Shown: one piece after another, positions 5,424 to 8,104 of the stretch | How positions within the stretch are numbered: position 1 is the first letter of the stretch | Layout: each line of letters begins with the position of its first letter | From: an uncultured Eubacteriales bacterium | Lineage (GTDB): Bacteria > Bacillota > Clostridia > Oscillospirales > QAKW01 | Assembly: GCA_934378025.1 (NCBI GenBank) | Contig: CAKRPM010000049.1 | Span: 1 to 8,104 of the forward strand | Length of the DNA stretch: 8,104 bases | Direction of reading: 5' to 3' | Position numbers and translations under genes: made by a program | The notes under the pieces: model-generated | The model's input: the letters and a program-made list of their open reading frames with translations, nothing else | What the model was told of the DNA's origin: nothing | Database searches by the model: none

Positions 5424-7157
5424 GTGCGGCAGATGCAGCCAAGCTTTCTGGACGGCATCGGTACCGGCGAGGGCGTCGGAGTTGGAAAGGCATTTTGCTT
5501 TACACCAAGTGAGGTTCACTATACCCCCCAATCGGTCAGCGACATTCCCGCCGAAAAAAGCCGTCTTCATGCGGCCGTGGCCGCCTTTGCCGATCAAACC
5601 GAAGCGCAGGCGACCATTATGGATCAAACCTCGGCGGACGGGGAAATCTTGCGCGGACACATCGCGCTGGTGCGCGACCCGTTTTTTGGGGATCAGCTGA
5701 ATCTTGAGATGGACGGCGGTGCCATGGCGGAAACTGCGGTTGAAACGGTTTGCACACGTCTGTCGGAGCTGTTTGCCGCCGCGCCGGACGAGCTGACGCG
5801 CGCCCGTGCCGCGGACATTACGGACATCCGCAACGGGCTGCTGTCTTTACTGACCGGGGCGACCGCCCCGAATCTATCCGAGTTGCCGGAGCACACCGTC
5901 TTGGTGACCGATGAATTAACCCCCTCTATGACGGCCGATTTCGATCGGGCGCATATCGAGGGCGTTATTACCCAAAAAGGCGGGCTGACCGCGCACAGCG
6001 CCATCATTTGCAAAGCGCTCGGGATCCCCGCTGTACTGGGCGTTCAAAACGCACTGGAGAACATTAACCAAGGGCAAAAGGTCATTGTGGACAGCGCTTG
6101 CGGTCGGGTATACACTGATTTTTCGGTAGAATTTCAAGAAAAATATCGAGCCAAACAAGCTCTTTTGGCAAGGCAGCAGGAAAAAAACGCGGCCTTTCGA
6201 GGACGTCCCTCCCAAACGGCCGACGGCAAAAAAGTGCAGCTCTTTGCCAACATCGGCACTCCGGCGGAGCTGGACGCCGTGCGTGTCGGCGATGCCGAAG
6301 GCGTTGGATTGTTTCGCACCGAATTTTTATTTTTGGATCAACCGTCGCTGCCCGACGAACAGACGCAGTTTGAAGCATACCGCGCCGTCGCGGCCGGTAT
6401 GCACGGCAAGAACGTGATCATTCGCACCCTGGATATCGGCGGGGACAAAGACATCCCCTATCTGGATCTGCCGAAAGAGGAAAATCCGTTTTTGGGATTT
6501 CGCGCCATTCGCTACTGCCTGGAAAATCAGGCGCTTTACCGCACGCAGCTGCGCGCACTGTTGCGTGCCTCCGCTTACGGAAATGTGCATATTCTGCTGC
6601 CGATGATCACGCAAACGGAGGAAATTTGCGCGGTGCGCGATCTGCTGGCGGAAATCAAAGAGGAGCTGCGAGGAAAAAATATCCCCTTTAACGAAGATAT
6701 TCCGCTGGGCGCAATGATTGAAACGCCCGCCGCCGTCCTGATTTCCGATTTACTGGCGCGGCAGGTGGATTTTTTCAGCATCGGCACCAACGATTTGACC
6801 GGCTATCTTTTGGCGGCGGATCGCGGCAACGAAAAGGTGCGCTCGCTCTATTCCGTTTTTCATCCCGCCGTTCTGCGCGCCATTGAAACGGTCGGCAAAA
6901 ATGCGCATGCCGCCGGGATTTCGTGCGGGATGTGCGGCGAGGCGGCCGCCGATCAACGGCTGTTGCCGCTGTGGCTTTCTTTTGGCTTGGACAAACTCAG
7001 TGTAACGCCGGGGGCGGTATTGTCCCTGCGGCACAAACTGTCCGCCCTTTCCATGCAGGACTGTCAACATTTGGCGCAAGAAGCCCTGCACTTTTCCTCT
7101 GCGCAACAAATCGAGCAATTTTTAACCCGCGCTATCGAAGCTAAGACCGACCTTTAA
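5424..7157 (+). CDS. ptsI: PTS Enzyme I (phosphoenolpyruvate-protein phosphotransferase)
   Basis: Enzyme I autophosphorylates from PEP and gives the phosphate to HPr, the first step of all PTS sugar uptake. The 577-residue protein has all expected regions: N-terminal GIGTGEGVGVGKAF (11-24); the phosphohistidine His191 in GGLTAHSAIICKALGIPAV (186-204); and a PEP-binding barrel with Arg298 in GVGLFRTEFLF (293-303), Arg334 in RTLDIGGDK (334-342), Glu433 in MIETPAA (431-437), Asn456-Asp457 in IGTNDLTGY (453-461) and Cys504 in GMCGEAA (502-508). All are offset by two from the E. coli numbering known for this enzyme, so the active site looks intact. The start is GTG, preceded by a weak GGGGGAA (5412-5418); the ATG nine bases on is too far from it. 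Translation probably couples to ptsH, which ends 2 bases earlier. Confidence 0.97.
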   Translation: MRQMQPSFLDGIGTGEGVGVGKAFCFTPSEVHYTPQSVSDIPAEKSRLHAAVAAFADQTEAQATIMDQTSADGEILRGHIALVRDPFFGDQLNLEMDGGAMAETAVETVCTRLSELFAAAPDELTRARAADITDIRNGLLSLLTGATAPNLSELPEHTVLVTDELTPSMTADFDRAHIEGVITQKGGLTAHSAIICKALGIPAVLGVQNALENINQGQKVIVDSACGRVYTDFSVEFQEKYRAKQALLARQQEKNAAFRGRPSQTADGKKVQLFANIGTPAELDAVRVGDAEGVGLFRTEFLFLDQPSLPDEQTQFEAYRAVAAGMHGKNVIIRTLDIGGDKDIPYLDLPKEENPFLGFRAIRYCLENQALYRTQLRALLRASAYGNVHILLPMITQTEEICAVRDLLAEIKEELRGKNIPFNEDIPLGAMIETPAAVLISDLLARQVDFFSIGTNDLTGYLLAADRGNEKVRSLYSVFHPAVLRAIETVGKNAHAAGISCGMCGEAAADQRLLPLWLSFGLDKLSVTPGAVLSLRHKLSALSMQDCQHLAQEALHFSSAQQIEQFLTRAIEAKTDL

Positions 7158-7213
7158 CCCCCTGCCCTTTTGCTTTGATAAAACATCGGGGGATATGGGG
7201 CGGCGCCGCAACG

Positions 7214-7299
7214 AAAACAGCATTTTTGCCCAAAAGTCCTGCGGTCATTATCCGGGGAAAATGTTTTTTATCTAAAACACCGTTTTTGCATAAAAGTCC
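7214..7299. repeat. Imperfect 26-base direct repeat spaced by exactly 60 bases
   Basis: Two copies of the pattern AAAACA-3N-TTTTTGC-2N-AAAAGTCC lie at 7214-7239 and 7274-7299, identical at the 21 specified positions. They sit in the non-coding stretch between ptsI (ends 7157) and the terminator, and the second copy runs into the terminator's C-run. No gene with a ribosome-binding site is visible in 7158-7371. The function is unknown; a decayed short duplication is the simplest reading. Confidence 0.45.
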
Positions 7300-7336
7300 C
7301 CCTCTTTTGCCAAAGGCAAAAGAGGGGGCTGTTTTT
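7298..7336. terminator. Bidirectional intrinsic terminator between ptsI and the MFS gene
   Basis: CCCCCTCTTTTGCC (7298-7311) and GGCAAAAGAGGGGG (7315-7328) form a perfect 14-base-pair stem with an AAA loop. On the plus strand CTGTTTTT follows, ending fruK-fruA-ptsH-ptsI about 140 bases after ptsI. On the minus strand ACTTTTATG follows, ending the MFS gene whose stop is at 7372-7374. The plus-strand T-run is the better one. Confidence 0.87.
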
Positions 7337-7371
7337 GCTTTTTCAAGAAAAATCCGCAGGCTAAACCATCT

Positions 7372-8104
7372 CTATCGATTGTCAAATACGAATTTTTTCC
7401 ATTTTTTAATACAGCACAGGCACACCACGCCGCCGATCAATGCCAAAGCCGCCCAGGAAGCAATGGTGACGCTCCACCCGAAATTTTCACTGAGCGCCGC
7501 AAAGGCATAGGTGGATAACGAGGAACCCGCATACACCGCCGCGCTGGTAACCCCCGATACGGTGGACACCTTTCCGTACTTGGAAAAGCGATGCGGCAGC
7601 TGCGCCGTCAGCAAATGACCCACACCGTATACGCAGCCCGAAACAATAGCGGTCAGCGCCGTACAAATCACCATGCCCGAGGAGGAGAACGGCAGCATAA
7701 TGCTCACCGCCAAAAATGCAACGCCGTACAGCACCGCCGAGGTGGTCATCAGATCGCCGATCTTATGATACAGTACTGCGGCCACGGAAATGCCGATTAC
7801 GCCAAACAGCGGCAGCATGGCCGAGGAAAGAATGGACAATGAAGAGGAAAGCTGATAGGTATCAAAAATATATGTCGGCATCCAGGTGGCAATGCCATCC
7901 TTCATGGCGCCCTGTACAATAACCGCCCCGCAAATGGGGATCAACCCGGACAGCAAAATCATTTGCTTGACGCCGCTGCCCGTCGGTTTCGTTCCGTCAG
8001 CAGCAATCGGGACCGCCGTCGGCTTGGTATTCTCTTTCACGCCGATCGTACCGATTCCCCAGGTGATGGCCATGATCAAACCAAACGCCGCCGCAACTAC
8101 AAAT
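7372..8104 (-). CDS. MFS transporter, C-terminal half (runs off right edge)
   Basis: A major facilitator superfamily membrane carrier; 243 full codons are visible up to the TAG at 7374-7372, and the N-terminal half with the start is outside the window. Hydrophobic segments correspond to about helices 6-12: a first segment at the edge, then after a polar loop (KENTKPTAVPIAADGTKP) six more, beginning with GLIPICGAVIVQGAMKDG and ending before the basic tail KKWKKFVFDNR. The stretch MKDGIATWMPTYI before helix 8 resembles the organophosphate:phosphate antiporter/sugar-phosphate branch of MFS, but I cannot name the substrate. It converges on ptsI and shares its terminator, so proximity does not imply co-regulation with the fru operon. 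The family is fairly sure; the branch is a guess. Confidence 0.87.
   Translation of the reverse strand, partial: FVVAAAFGLIMAITWGIGTIGVKENTKPTAVPIAADGTKPTGSGVKQMILLSGLIPICGAVIVQGAMKDGIATWMPTYIFDTYQLSSSLSILSSAMLPLFGVIGISVAAVLYHKIGDLMTTSAVLYGVAFLAVSIMLPFSSSGMVICTALTAIVSGCVYGVGHLLTAQLPHRFSKYGKVSTVSGVTSAAVYAGSSLSTYAFAALSENFGWSVTIASWAALALIGGVVCLCCIKKWKKFVFDNR

Noticed and set aside
7158..7192. CCCCC/GGGGG pairing just after ptsI as a terminator.
   Set aside because: Only five pairs, a 25-base loop and no T-run follow it.
7175..7510. A 111-codon plus-strand open frame after ptsI.
   Set aside because: It runs through the direct repeat and the strong terminator and then antisense to the MFS gene; the product is low-complexity and basic and has no ribosome-binding site.
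1..8104. CRISPR arrays, tRNA genes, insertion sequences, phage or toxin-antitoxin systems.
   Set aside because: No regularly spaced repeats of the right size, cloverleaf, terminal inverted repeats or related protein motifs were found on either strand.

Overview
The window looks like the chromosome of a low-to-moderate-GC Bacillota, probably a clostridial gut-type lineage such as Oscillospiraceae; that placement is inference, not proof. The grounds are strong AGGAGG ribosome-binding sites, sigma-A type promoters with 17-base spacing, a class I tetrahydrofolate riboswitch, a PyrR-type pyrimidine attenuator, an HPr with both His15 and the regulatory Ser46, and an ECF folate transporter S-component. 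Base composition and codon use look uniform. I see no insertion sequence, prophage, CRISPR array, tRNA or rRNA.

Layout: (1) 1-844, minus strand: the first 281 codons of dihydroorotase (pyrC), running off the left edge. (2) 845-1311: a dense divergent control region. To the left, the pyrC promoter is followed by a PyrR-like RNA hairpin and two tandem intrinsic terminators. To the right, the folT promoter is followed by an unusually long THF riboswitch and a hairpin that is both a terminator and a Shine-Dalgarno sequestor. (3) 1312-2076: folT, then a clear terminator. (4) 2180-7157, plus strand: fruK-fruA-ptsH-ptsI, a four-gene operon carrying a complete fructose phosphotransferase route. (5) 7158-7371: non-coding, with a 60-base-spaced direct repeat and a strong bidirectional terminator. 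(6) 7372-8104, minus strand: the C-terminal half of an MFS transporter, running off the right edge.

How the parts work together: Enzyme I (ptsI) takes phosphate from PEP and passes it to HPr (ptsH). HPr phosphorylates the IIA and then the IIB domain of FruA, whose IIC domain imports fructose as fructose 1-phosphate. FruK makes this into fructose 1,6-bisphosphate for glycolysis. No FruR-type regulator is encoded beside the operon, but a perfect 16-base palindrome lies between the -35 and -10 of the proposed promoter. The divergent pair pyrC/folT joins pyrimidine synthesis and folate uptake, each with its own metabolite-sensing leader RNA.

The genes belong to well-known families and I see no wholly new system. 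The most interesting material is regulatory: the two back-to-back leader RNAs, the enlarged THF riboswitch, the operator-like palindrome at fruK, and a two-helix C-terminal extension on FolT.
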